This document shows positions 7,734 to 17,434 of a stretch of DNA of 64,000 nucleotides, piece by piece. Under the pieces are notes generated by a model. The model worked only from the letters and a program-made list of their open reading frames with translations, was not told the origin of the DNA and made no database searches. The position numbers and the translations under genes were made by a program. Within the stretch, counting starts at the first letter, position 1. Every line of letters starts with the position of its first letter. Source of the DNA: Kordia sp039026955 (GTDB lineage Bacteria > Bacteroidota > Bacteroidia > Flavobacteriales > Flavobacteriaceae); contig JBCCLH010000006.1 in the NCBI GenBank assembly GCA_039026955.1, positions 1 to 64,000 on the forward strand. Direction: 5' to 3'.

Positions 7734-10073
7734 ATGAAAAAAAAGTACTTGCTATTACCGATTATCCTGCTAAGTTGCTTTCAAATTTTTAGTCAGCAAA
7801 AAAAGGTAGAAGACGAATATTACGACTATTTTAAACTTCCGCGAGAAGGATTGCATCTTCATCTAAATAAGACAACTTATTTTCAAGGGGAAGAAATTTG
7901 GTTCAAAGGCTATGCCTACGATCAAAAGAATCAGCGTACTTCGAAAGCTACTGCTAACATCAACGTTGGCATTTACGATGCAGAAGGAAATCAGGTTAAG
8001 AAAGCCTTGTTTTCGTCTGAAAATGGCTTGAGCTATGGAAATTTTCCTGTCGATTCAACCTTCACCGCAGGCACCTATTACATCAAAGCAAAAACCAATT
8101 GGATGAACAATTTCAAAGAAAACGATGCATTCATCCAAAAAATTAAAATCATTACCGATCAAGAAACTGCCGAAACGAAAGTGACAGAAGATGTAAAATT
8201 CGATTTTCAATTCTTGCCAGAAGGCGGACATATTGTAGCCAATACCACCAACAACATCGGCTTTAAAGTTGTTAATAACAATGGAAAAGGTGTGATCGCG
8301 TATGGCGCTTTGTACGATCAAGATCAAAACAAAGTTGCTTCCTTTGAAGCCAATGCATTGGGCATGGGGAAATTTTTGCTATTAGCGGAAAAAGATGCCA
8401 TCTACACTGCAGAAATTTTCATGGAAGACGGCAGCATTCTCAAAAAAGAATTGCCAAAAGCAAAGGCACAAGGTGTGTCACTTATTGCACGAGATACTAC
8501 GGAAGATAAAATCATTCTTGAATTCAACACGAATGAAGAAACCTTAGCGAATCATGGGGATAAAAGCTATAAAATCTTAATTCAACAAAGTGGAAAATTA
8601 AAAACAGCATTTTTAAAATTTACAGACACGCAAAAAGCCGTGAGCATTGAAAAGGAACGTTTGTTTAAAGGTGTGAACATCATCACTGTATTTGACAACG
8701 ATCAAAATCCGATTTTAGAACGTTTACTTTTCAACGATTACGGAATTAAAAAACCCAACTTAAAAGTAGAGAAACTCAATACACTGAAAGATTCTGTAAT
8801 TCTTTCTGTAAAAGCGCTCAATCTCAACACAAAAGGAAATATTAGCATTTCTGTCTTGCCAGAAAGAACCGAAAGTTACGATCCAAAACACAACATTCTT
8901 TCTAGTTTTTACCTAAAACCACATATAAAAGGACTGATTGAAAATCCGCAGTATTATTTCCACAATATGGACAAAAAGAAAAAATACGAGTTGGATGTTT
9001 TATTGCTCACCCAAGGTTGGAGTCGTTACGAATGGAAAGATATTTTTGAAAACAAACCGATAGCAAAATACAGTTTTGAAAATGGAATTTCAGTCGCGGG
9101 ACGTGTCAATCTGCCTGCTACAGGTGTGAAACAAATTTTTATCCATGCGACAAAAAATCACGATAGCAAGTTTATTGACTTGGACAAAGACCAACGTTTT
9201 GAACTCACAGGTTTATTTTTGGAAGAAGATGAAACACTCAAATTCTCGTATGTTTCTGAAAACGGTCCGTTGCGCAAACCGAGAATGTATGTTCGATTCA
9301 CGACGCCTAGCAAAAAAGATAAAATTCCAGAAATATACTTAGAAGGAGAGACTAAAAACATCAAATCGAACACTGCGAATTTCAGAGTCCCGGATGACTT
9401 CTTCTACGAAGATGCAGAAGCACTAGATGCGGTACTTTTAAAAGCTGAAAAAGAAAGACCTAAATATAACACAGCCTTTCTGCTAAATCCATCTGCTAAA
9501 GAAATTACCATGGAAGAGTACAATCGTTACTTAGACATTGTAGAATATTTGAACTTCAATGGCTTTAATGCAAGTCAAAGCATGGGACAAGTTTTTATCA
9601 ACTCTAGAATTGCTGGCGGAAGACCACCTAGTGTATTTTTTAACGATGTGCGTTTAAATGGTTTTGACATTCTCTTTCGAATGTCTCTAGCCGAAATTGA
9701 ACGTGTAGTGATCGATAGATATAGTGTTGCGCCTAGTCCACAGCAAGCGACTTTAGGTGTCATCAAAATATATTCGCGTAAAACGCCTTTATTCGAAAAA
9801 CCAGAACTAGAGAGTCCGTATTTAAAAGCTACTGCGCCATTATCATTTGCGGTGCGAAAAAAATATTATTCGCCAAAGTATGCTTCGTATCTAAATCCTG
9901 TATTTGAAAAATTTGGTGCTATTTCTTGGTTTCCTATGATAGAACTCAATACCGAAACCGCAAGCACTTTCAAAATATACGACACCTATACAAAAAATGT
10001 CACCTTGTTCATAGAAGGCATCTCCGAAGATGGTGATTTGATCTCTGAACGTAAAACCATCCAAATTCGTTAG
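7734..10073 (+). CDS. MG2/plug-domain secreted protein, array copy 3
   Basis: 779 residues from the ATG at 7734. An in-frame ATG at 7728 would add two residues, but copy 6 lacks it and keeps only the inner start. The signal peptide ends near IFSQQ. This copy and copy 5 are the most alike pair, sharing the mature N-terminus VEDEYYDYFKLPREG, the KNQRTSKAT variant and the linker NQ/DQETAETKV. The plug carries SVFFNDVRLNGFDILF, MSLAEIERVVIDRY and GVIKIYSRKTPLF. The spacer before it is almost base-for-base that before copy 5, evidence that the unit [spacer plus this gene type] was copied. It sits inside the putative operon, 28 bases before copy 4. Confidence 0.85.
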   Translation: MKKKYLLLPIILLSCFQIFSQQKKVEDEYYDYFKLPREGLHLHLNKTTYFQGEEIWFKGYAYDQKNQRTSKATANINVGIYDAEGNQVKKALFSSENGLSYGNFPVDSTFTAGTYYIKAKTNWMNNFKENDAFIQKIKIITDQETAETKVTEDVKFDFQFLPEGGHIVANTTNNIGFKVVNNNGKGVIAYGALYDQDQNKVASFEANALGMGKFLLLAEKDAIYTAEIFMEDGSILKKELPKAKAQGVSLIARDTTEDKIILEFNTNEETLANHGDKSYKILIQQSGKLKTAFLKFTDTQKAVSIEKERLFKGVNIITVFDNDQNPILERLLFNDYGIKKPNLKVEKLNTLKDSVILSVKALNLNTKGNISISVLPERTESYDPKHNILSSFYLKPHIKGLIENPQYYFHNMDKKKKYELDVLLLTQGWSRYEWKDIFENKPIAKYSFENGISVAGRVNLPATGVKQIFIHATKNHDSKFIDLDKDQRFELTGLFLEEDETLKFSYVSENGPLRKPRMYVRFTTPSKKDKIPEIYLEGETKNIKSNTANFRVPDDFFYEDAEALDAVLLKAEKERPKYNTAFLLNPSAKEITMEEYNRYLDIVEYLNFNGFNASQSMGQVFINSRIAGGRPPSVFFNDVRLNGFDILFRMSLAEIERVVIDRYSVAPSPQQATLGVIKIYSRKTPLFEKPELESPYLKATAPLSFAVRKKYYSPKYASYLNPVFEKFGAISWFPMIELNTETASTFKIYDTYTKNVTLFIEGISEDGDLISERKTIQIR

Positions 10074-10101
10074 AAACCGAAACACTTGTAAAACGATGAT
10101 C

Positions 10102-12441
10102 ATGAAAAACAAATATGTACACATACTGCTACCGCTTATCATATTGAGTTGTTTTTCGTCATTTAGTCAAGAAAAAACAATTGAAGAAGAATATGCGGCG
10201 TATTTCTCCTTACCAAGAGAAGCGCTTCATATTCACCTCAACAAGACGACGTTTTTTAAAGGTGAAGAAATCTGGTTCAAAGGCTATGCGTATGACCAAA
10301 AAAACCAGCTCTCCTCAAAGGCGACTACAACTATCAATGTGGGCATTTATGATGCAGAAGGCAAGCAAATCAAAAAAGCCTTGTTTGCGGCTGAAAATGG
10401 AGTAACTAATGGAAATTTTGCAGTGGATTCAACTTTCACGGCAGGAATATACTATGTGAAAGCGGAAACCAATTGGATGAAAAACTTCAAAGAAAACGAT
10501 GCCTTTATTCAGAAAATTGAAATCATCACTGAAGAAACGCTCAATAAGGAAAAAGAAACTCAAAAAGCACAATTTGATTTTCAATTCTTACCAGAAGGTG
10601 GACATATGGTTGCAAACACTACAAATACTATTGGTTTTAAAGTCATTGCCAATAATGGAAAAGGTGTGGCTGCTTCTGGGATTGTGTACGATCAAGAAAA
10701 AAAACAAGTAGCTTCTTTTGAAAGCAATAGCTTGGGAATAGGCAAATTTCTATTCCAACCCAAAAACGACACACAATACACTGCAAAAATTACGCTGGAA
10801 AACGGAGCCAACATCACAAAAGAACTTCCAAAAGTAAAAACGCAAGGGATTTCACTCATGCTCAAAAATCTATTCAGTGACAAGATTGTGCTCGAATTTC
10901 ATACAAATGAAGAAACACTGGCAAATCATCCTGATAAAACCTATAAAATACTCATCCATCAAAATGGAAAACTAAAAACGACGGGGCTGCAATTTAGTAG
11001 CACCAAAAAAGCGATCAGTATTGAAAAAGAGCATTTATTCAAAGGCGTGAATACAATTACGGTGTTTGACGACGAAAAACAACCAATTTTAGAGCGTTTA
11101 TTTTTTAACGATTACGGAATTAAAACTGCGAATATAAACGTGACAAAGCTCACTACGCTCAACGATTCCATCATACTTTCAGCAAAAGAACTCAACTTCA
11201 ACAAAAATGCAAATGTGAGTATTTCCGTTTTGCCAGAAGCAACTGATGGCTATTCCCCAAATCACAATATCATTTCCAACTTTTATCTCAAACCACATGT
11301 AAGAGGCTTTTTAGAAAATCCACAATATTACTTTGACAACATGAACCGAAAGAAAAAGTACGAGTTGGATATTTTACTGCTCACGCAAGGTTGGAGTCGC
11401 TACGAATGGAACAATATTTTTGGAAAAAAGCCACTAGTACAACATCGTTTTGAAAACGGCATTACCATTTCGGGACGTGTCAACAAACCTGCTTCCGACG
11501 TGAAACGTATATTTTTACACAATACAAAAAATCACAATGCACAGTTCATTGACTTAGATCAAAATCAGAAGTTTGAACTAGCAGGTTTATTTTTAGAAAA
11601 AGAGGAAGAGATTCGTTTTTCATATGTTTCTGAAAAAGGCATTCTGAAAAAGCCGAGCATGTATCTCAGGTTTATATTGAACGATAGCGAAGACTACATT
11701 TCAAAAGATTATTTACACACCTTCAAAGACTTCAACATCAAAAACGAACTATCTGTACCAAAAAACTTCGATTTTGAAAACCTCGAAAAGCTAGACGCCG
11801 TTGTTTTAGAAGCAAAAAAGAAAAGAAGATATGAAGATAGGTTCTTAAAACAACCAAAATTGACCATAATTACGGAAGAAGTTGTAAAAAAGTACGATAA
11901 CATTCTCAATTTTATACGCAAAAATGGTTTCAATGAAGGATTTCGAGGTAGCGAAACTTTAGATCCTCGCTCTTTCATTCATGGGAGTCCTGTGGTTTTC
12001 TTTAACGACCAGTATTTACGCCCAGAAAGTATGACGGTTTTATATGACTTAAAGCTTGAAAATATAGAACGAATCATTATTGAAAGATATACCGATATTC
12101 TATATGATGGAGATGTCCGAGAAGGCATGATCAAAATATACACCCGTGAAACTCCCCTATTTGCTAGAGACATGCGAAATTTTGTCTATCTACACACGAA
12201 AACACCCAAATCATTTGCTACGGCAAAGGAATATTACACGCCCAATTATGACTCATTCATAAGTCCTGTATTCCAAAAATACGGAACCATCTCGTGGTTA
12301 CCTACGGTAGAATTGAACGCCGAGAAACCGACAAGTTTTAAAATATACGATACATACACAAAAAATGTCACCTTATTCATTGAAGGCATCTCTGAAAATG
12401 GTGATTTGATCTCTGAACGGAAAACGATAAAAGTCCGTTAG
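10102..12441 (+). CDS. MG2/plug-domain secreted protein, array copy 4
   Basis: 779 residues from the ATG at 10102; an upstream in-frame ATG at 10096 is less likely because copy 6 conserves only the inner one. The signal peptide ends near SFSQE, and mature EKTIEEEYAAYF is shared with copy 6. The LNKTTFFKGEE variant and the EETLNKEKETQKA linker tie it to copy 2. The plug is of the second subtype (VVFFNDQYLRPESMTVLYDLKLENIERIIIERY), followed by GMIKIYTRETPLFARDM. N-terminal domains are highly conserved across the array, and the roughly 100 residues of the plug vary most. It is separated from copy 3 by a very short spacer and from copy 5 by one closely matching the copy 2-3 spacer. Confidence 0.85.
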   Translation: MKNKYVHILLPLIILSCFSSFSQEKTIEEEYAAYFSLPREALHIHLNKTTFFKGEEIWFKGYAYDQKNQLSSKATTTINVGIYDAEGKQIKKALFAAENGVTNGNFAVDSTFTAGIYYVKAETNWMKNFKENDAFIQKIEIITEETLNKEKETQKAQFDFQFLPEGGHMVANTTNTIGFKVIANNGKGVAASGIVYDQEKKQVASFESNSLGIGKFLFQPKNDTQYTAKITLENGANITKELPKVKTQGISLMLKNLFSDKIVLEFHTNEETLANHPDKTYKILIHQNGKLKTTGLQFSSTKKAISIEKEHLFKGVNTITVFDDEKQPILERLFFNDYGIKTANINVTKLTTLNDSIILSAKELNFNKNANVSISVLPEATDGYSPNHNIISNFYLKPHVRGFLENPQYYFDNMNRKKKYELDILLLTQGWSRYEWNNIFGKKPLVQHRFENGITISGRVNKPASDVKRIFLHNTKNHNAQFIDLDQNQKFELAGLFLEKEEEIRFSYVSEKGILKKPSMYLRFILNDSEDYISKDYLHTFKDFNIKNELSVPKNFDFENLEKLDAVVLEAKKKRRYEDRFLKQPKLTIITEEVVKKYDNILNFIRKNGFNEGFRGSETLDPRSFIHGSPVVFFNDQYLRPESMTVLYDLKLENIERIIIERYTDILYDGDVREGMIKIYTRETPLFARDMRNFVYLHTKTPKSFATAKEYYTPNYDSFISPVFQKYGTISWLPTVELNAEKPTSFKIYDTYTKNVTLFIEGISENGDLISERKTIKVR

Positions 12442-12509
12442 CAAATTGTTACCGAAACGCTTGTAAAAGCAATATATATAATAGATTACATTAACGAAAA
12501 CCAATGATT

Positions 12510-14849
12510 ATGAAAAAAAAGTACTTATTGTTACCGATTATTCTGCTAAGCTGCTTTCAACTTTTTAGTCAGCAAAAAAATGTGGAAGATGAATATTACG
12601 ACTATTTTAAACTTCCGCGTGAAGGTTTGCATCTTCATTTAAACAAAACAACCTATTTTCAAGGAGAAGAAATTTGGTTCAAAGGCTACGCGTACGATCA
12701 AAAGAATCAGCGTACTTCAAAAGCTACGGTCAACATCAACGTAGGAATTTATGATGCAGAAGGAAAGCAGGTGAAGAAAGCATTGTTTTCTTCTGAAAAT
12801 GGCTTGACATATGGAAATTTTGCCGTCGATTCTACATTTACAGCCGGAACCTATTATATAAAAGCAGCAACCAATTGGATGAACAACTTTAAAGAAAATG
12901 ATGCATTCATCCAAAAAATTAAAATCATTACCAATCAAGAAACTGCCGAAACGAAGGTGAAAGAAGATGTGAAATTTGACTTTCAATTCTTGCCTGAAGG
13001 TGGACATATTGTAGCCAATACTACAAATAACATCGGCTTTAAAGTCATCAACAACAATGGAAAAGGTGTCATTGCTTATGGAACTTTGTTTGATCAGGAT
13101 AAAAACAAAATCGCTTCTTTTGAAGCGAATGCATTGGGCATGGGGAAATTTTTGTTAAAAGCAGATAAAAACGCCACCTACACCGCGGAAATTTTCATGG
13201 AAGACGGAAGTGTGCTCATAAAAGAATTACCCAAAGCAAAAGCACAAGGTATCTCACTTATCGCGCGAAATACATCAAAAGATAAAGTCATTCTTGAATT
13301 CAACACAAATGAAGAAACGTTGGCGAATCATGCGGATAAAAGCTATAAAATCTTAATTCAACAAAGCGGAAAATTAAAAACAGCATCCTTACAATTTACA
13401 GATACACAAAAAGCCGTAAGTATTGAGAAGAAAAGTTTATTCAAAGGTGTCAACATCATCACTGTATTTGACAACGATCAAAATCCAATCTTAGAACGTT
13501 TGCTTTTTAACGATTACGGAATTAAAAAGACAGATGTAAAAGTGGAAAAACTCAGAAAGATGAAGGATTCCATCATACTTTCTGTAGAAGCGCTCAATCT
13601 CAACACAAAAGGAAACATCAGTATCTCTGTATTACCAGAAGGAACCGAAAGTTACAATCCGAAGCACAACATTCTTTCTAGTTTTTATTTAAAACCACAC
13701 ATAAAAGGTCCGATTGACAATCCACAATATTACTTCCACAATATGGACAGAAAGAAAAAATACGAGTTGGATGTGTTATTATTGACGCAAGGTTGGAGTC
13801 GTTACGAGTGGAAAGATATTTTTGAAAATAAACCCACAGCAAAATATAATTTTGAAAATGGAATTTCAGTCGCAGGACGTGTCAATCTGCCTGCCACAGG
13901 TGTAAAACAGCTCTTTTTACATGCAACAAAAAATCATGACAGCAAGTTTATTGACTTAGACAAAGATCAACGTTTTGAACTCACGGGTTTATTTTTGGAA
14001 GAAGACGAAACACTCAGATTCTCGTATATTTCTCAAAACGGTCCGTTGCGAAAACCAAGTATGTATGTTCGATTTTTAACGCCTGGCAAAGAAGACAAAA
14101 TTCCAGAAATCTACCTAGAAGGAGAAACCAAAAAAATCATATCCAACACTGCAAATTTCAGAGTTCCAGATGACTTCTTCAACAAAGATGCAGAAGCATT
14201 AGGTGTAGTACTTTTAAAAGCAGAAAAAGAAAGACCTAAGTATAATACAAATTTTCTACTACATCCAAGCGTTACCGAAATTACTTTAAAAGAATACAAT
14301 CGTTACATATACCTTGTAGAATATTTAAATGATAATGGTTTTATTGCCAGTGAAGATTTTGGGCAAGTAGTTATCAACTCCAGAATTGCTTCTGGAAGAC
14401 CGCCTACCGTATTTTTCAACGATGTACGCTTAAAAGATTATAACATTCTTTTCAAAATGTCGTTAGCAGAAATTGAACGCATCGTGATCGATAAATATGG
14501 TATGGCACTTGACCCACATAAAGCGACCCAAGGCGTTATCAAAATATATTCACGAACCACACCATTATTTAAAAAACCAGATGTAGAAAGTCCCTATTTA
14601 AAAGCTGCTGCGCCACTATCTTTTGCGGTTCGAAAAAAGTATTATGCACCGAGATATACTTCGTATTTAAATCCTGTATTTGAAAAATTTGGGGCTATTT
14701 CATGGCATCCAATTGTAGAACTCAATACCAAAACTGCCAGCACTTTTAAAATATACGATACCTATACAAAAAACATCACCTTATTCATAGAAGGCATTTC
14801 CGAAAATGGTGATTTGATCTCTGAACGGAAAACCATCCAAATCCGTTAG
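12510..14849 (+). CDS. MG2/plug-domain secreted protein, array copy 5
   Basis: 779 residues from the ATG at 12510 (an outer ATG at 12504 is possible). It is a near-duplicate of copy 3 along its whole length: signal peptide LLPIILLSCFQLFSQQ, MG2 domain with KNQRTSKAT, FLPEGGHIVANTTNNIGFKV, LLLTQGWSRYEWKDIFENKP, and GRVNLPATGVKQ before the plug. The plug differs from copy 3 at scattered positions (TVFFNDVRLKDYNILFKMSLAEIERIVIDKY), so the copies have diverged and are not identical recent duplicates. The LLSC in the leader loosely resembles a lipobox, but the Sec cleavage site FS-QQ further on fits better. It lies mid-array, and no terminator was seen on either side. Confidence 0.85.
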   Translation: MKKKYLLLPIILLSCFQLFSQQKNVEDEYYDYFKLPREGLHLHLNKTTYFQGEEIWFKGYAYDQKNQRTSKATVNINVGIYDAEGKQVKKALFSSENGLTYGNFAVDSTFTAGTYYIKAATNWMNNFKENDAFIQKIKIITNQETAETKVKEDVKFDFQFLPEGGHIVANTTNNIGFKVINNNGKGVIAYGTLFDQDKNKIASFEANALGMGKFLLKADKNATYTAEIFMEDGSVLIKELPKAKAQGISLIARNTSKDKVILEFNTNEETLANHADKSYKILIQQSGKLKTASLQFTDTQKAVSIEKKSLFKGVNIITVFDNDQNPILERLLFNDYGIKKTDVKVEKLRKMKDSIILSVEALNLNTKGNISISVLPEGTESYNPKHNILSSFYLKPHIKGPIDNPQYYFHNMDRKKKYELDVLLLTQGWSRYEWKDIFENKPTAKYNFENGISVAGRVNLPATGVKQLFLHATKNHDSKFIDLDKDQRFELTGLFLEEDETLRFSYISQNGPLRKPSMYVRFLTPGKEDKIPEIYLEGETKKIISNTANFRVPDDFFNKDAEALGVVLLKAEKERPKYNTNFLLHPSVTEITLKEYNRYIYLVEYLNDNGFIASEDFGQVVINSRIASGRPPTVFFNDVRLKDYNILFKMSLAEIERIVIDKYGMALDPHKATQGVIKIYSRTTPLFKKPDVESPYLKAAAPLSFAVRKKYYAPRYTSYLNPVFEKFGAISWHPIVELNTKTASTFKIYDTYTKNITLFIEGISENGDLISERKTIQIR

Positions 14850-14908
14850 TTACAAAACGCTTGTAAAAGCAATATGTATGATTATGACATTAAGTAAAAC
14901 CGATTATC

Positions 14909-17254
14909 ATGAAAAACAAATATGTATATATACTCCTACCACTCATCATACTGAGTTGTTTTCCGCTATTTAGTCAGGAAAAAACAATTGAAGAAGAATA
15001 TGCAGCGTATTTCACCTTACCACGGGAAGCGCTTCACATTCATTTAAACAAAACGACCTATTTTCAGGGAGAAGAAATTTGGTTCAAAGGCTATGCGTAC
15101 GACCAAAAAAATCAGCTATCATCAAAAGCAACCACAAATATCAATGTGGGCATTTATGATGCAGAAGGCAAGCAAATCAAAAAAGCGTTGTTTGCGGCTG
15201 AAAATGGAGTGACCAATGGAAATTTTGCGGTAGATTCTACCTTCACCGCAGGAACATATTACCTAAAAGCAGAAACCAATTGGATGAAAAATTTCAAAGA
15301 AAGCAATGCATTCATTCAAAAAATTGAAATTGTCACTGATGAAAGTATCAAAGAAAAGATACAAAAAGAAGCAGCCAGTTTCGATTTTCAGTTCTTGCCA
15401 GAAGGTGGACATATTGTCGCAAACACCAAAAACAATATTGGCTTTAAAGTCATTGCGAATGATGGAAAAGGCGTCACGGCTTCAGGAATTATTTTTGATC
15501 AGGAGAAAAAGCAAGTCGCTTCCTTTGAAAGCAATACCTTGGGAATGGGCAAATTTCTATTTCAACCAAAAAAAGATCGAGAATACACAGCAGAAATTAC
15601 GCTGGAAAACGGCGCAAGCATCACAAAAAAATTACCAAAAGCCAATGCACAAGGAATTTCGCTGATGATCAAAAATCTGTTCGACGATAAAATTGTACTT
15701 GAATTTAACACGAATGAAGAAACCTTGGCAAATCACCCAAATAAAACGTACAAAATTCTCATTCACCAAAATGGCAAACTAAAAACAACTGCATTGCAGT
15801 TTAGCGATACGAAAAAAGCGGTGACCATCGAAAAAAAGGGATTGTTTAAAGGTGTGAATACGATTACGGTATTCGATAACGAACAGCATCCGATCATGGA
15901 ACGCTTATTTTTTAACGACTACGGAATTAAAAAAGCGAAAATTAACGTAGCGAAGTTGAACACCATACAAGATTCTATTTTACTTTCTCTAAAAGAACTC
16001 AATCTTAACGAAAAGGCAAATGTGAGTATTTCTATCTTACCAGAAACGACCGATAGTTACCATCCTGAGCATAACATTCTTTCCAATTTCTATCTCAAAC
16101 CACATGTAAGAGGTTTTGTGGAAAATCCGCGATATTATTTTTACGACATGGACCGAAAGAAAAAATATGAACTAGATGTATTACTGTTAACGCAAGGTTG
16201 GAGTCGCTACCAATGGAAAGATATTTTTGAGAACAAACCTAAAATAAAGTATCCTTTTGAAAATGGAATCACTGTTTCGGGTCGTGTCAATAAACCTGCT
16301 ACTGACATCAAACAAATCTTTTTACACAGCACAAAAAATCATACTGCAAAATTTATTGACATAGATGAAGATCAACGATTTGAACTTACAGGTTTATTTT
16401 TAGAAGAAGATGAAAAAGTACGCTTTTCGTATATTGATGCAAAAGGTGAGTTGAAAAAACCAGGCATGTATCTTCGATTCCAAGTGACCGATAAAGAAGA
16501 TAAAATTGCAGAAGTCTTTTTGAGTGAAACCATCAATGTGTCCACCACCGCAAACTTTACCGTGCCCAAAGATTTCTTTGTGGAAAAAGCGGAGGAATTG
16601 GATACCGTAGTTTTAGAAGCTGAAAACTCAAGATTGGCATATGAAGATCCGTTTATGGCTGATCCGCAAGTTACAGACGTTACCGAAGAAGATTATTACA
16701 CACATTACAACATCATCCGATTTCTTCGCATGAATGGTTTTGACGCAACAGAACAAGATGGCGGTGTCATAGTACGACATTGGTCGCGTCACAGAGGTGC
16801 GCCTGGTGTATTTTTAAACAATAGACAATTACTGGGCAACGGAATGCGCATGTTATACAACATGTCGTTGTCAGATATTGAACGAATTGTCATTGACAAA
16901 GACAGCAGAGTACCGATTAATGGTGGTGTGGCAGACGGAGTCATAAAAATTTATATGCGAGAAGACTCCATGTTTGCACAACAAGCAGACGATATTGTGT
17001 ATTTGGCGACCACAACTACGAAATCTTTTGCGACAGGAAAAGAATACTACGCACCAAATTACAGTTCCTATCTCAATCCTATTTTCAAAAAATACGGAAC
17101 CATTTCTTGGTTGCCAACCGTAGAATTGAACACAAATACGGCAACAAGTTTCAAAATTTATGATACCTATACCAAAAATGTAACCTTGTTCATTGAAGGA
17201 ATTTCAGAAAATGGAAATCTCATCTCTGAACGGAAAACCATCCAAGTTCGATAA
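14909..17254 (+). CDS. MG2/plug-domain secreted protein, array copy 6
   Basis: 781 residues. The signal peptide and mature start (FSQEKTIEEEYAAYF) match copy 4, while the middle (AKLNTIQDSILLSLKELNL) matches copy 1, so this gene looks like a mosaic. The linker after MG2 is its own (DESIKEKIQKEAAS). The plug is a third variant: GVFLNNRQLLGNGMRMLYN, MSLSDIERIVIDKDS, then GVIKIYMREDSMFAQQ. The C-terminal module is standard. It is the last gene of the tightly packed part of the array, and a hairpin with a T-rich tail follows at 17264-17310, so copies 1-6 probably form one transcription unit. Confidence 0.85.
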   Translation: MKNKYVYILLPLIILSCFPLFSQEKTIEEEYAAYFTLPREALHIHLNKTTYFQGEEIWFKGYAYDQKNQLSSKATTNINVGIYDAEGKQIKKALFAAENGVTNGNFAVDSTFTAGTYYLKAETNWMKNFKESNAFIQKIEIVTDESIKEKIQKEAASFDFQFLPEGGHIVANTKNNIGFKVIANDGKGVTASGIIFDQEKKQVASFESNTLGMGKFLFQPKKDREYTAEITLENGASITKKLPKANAQGISLMIKNLFDDKIVLEFNTNEETLANHPNKTYKILIHQNGKLKTTALQFSDTKKAVTIEKKGLFKGVNTITVFDNEQHPIMERLFFNDYGIKKAKINVAKLNTIQDSILLSLKELNLNEKANVSISILPETTDSYHPEHNILSNFYLKPHVRGFVENPRYYFYDMDRKKKYELDVLLLTQGWSRYQWKDIFENKPKIKYPFENGITVSGRVNKPATDIKQIFLHSTKNHTAKFIDIDEDQRFELTGLFLEEDEKVRFSYIDAKGELKKPGMYLRFQVTDKEDKIAEVFLSETINVSTTANFTVPKDFFVEKAEELDTVVLEAENSRLAYEDPFMADPQVTDVTEEDYYTHYNIIRFLRMNGFDATEQDGGVIVRHWSRHRGAPGVFLNNRQLLGNGMRMLYNMSLSDIERIVIDKDSRVPINGGVADGVIKIYMREDSMFAQQADDIVYLATTTTKSFATGKEYYAPNYSSYLNPIFKKYGTISWLPTVELNTNTATSFKIYDTYTKNVTLFIEGISENGNLISERKTIQVR

Positions 17255-17263
17255 AACCCAACA

Positions 17264-17310
17264 CAAAACCTCTGAAGCAATACAAAGCGAAGAGGTTTTG
17301 TTACTTTTTT
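17264..17310 (+). terminator. Terminator after array copy 6
   Basis: A 10-bp perfect stem (CAAAACCTCT 17264-17273 with AGAGGTTTTG 17291-17300), a 17-base loop and a TTACTTTTTT tail. It separates copies 1-6 from copy 7. Confidence 0.7.
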
Positions 17311-17434
17311 CTACGATGAATAGAAACATTTTACATCGCGATTACCAAGAAAATTTTAGCTTTTTTTTAATAGTTCAAAAAGTAGGTACATTCTACTAAA
17401 ACCTTAATTTAGAGCTTGGATTTATGCACTTACT

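Noticed and set aside
7734..17254. Lipoprotein signal (LLSC) in array copies 3-6
   Set aside because: The LSC pattern lies early in the hydrophobic stretch, a Sec site (FS-QQ or FSQE) follows it, and copies 1, 2 and 7 lack a usable lipobox.
17193..17399. 68-residue frame after array copy 6
   Set aside because: It overlaps the end of copy 6 in another frame and runs through its terminator.
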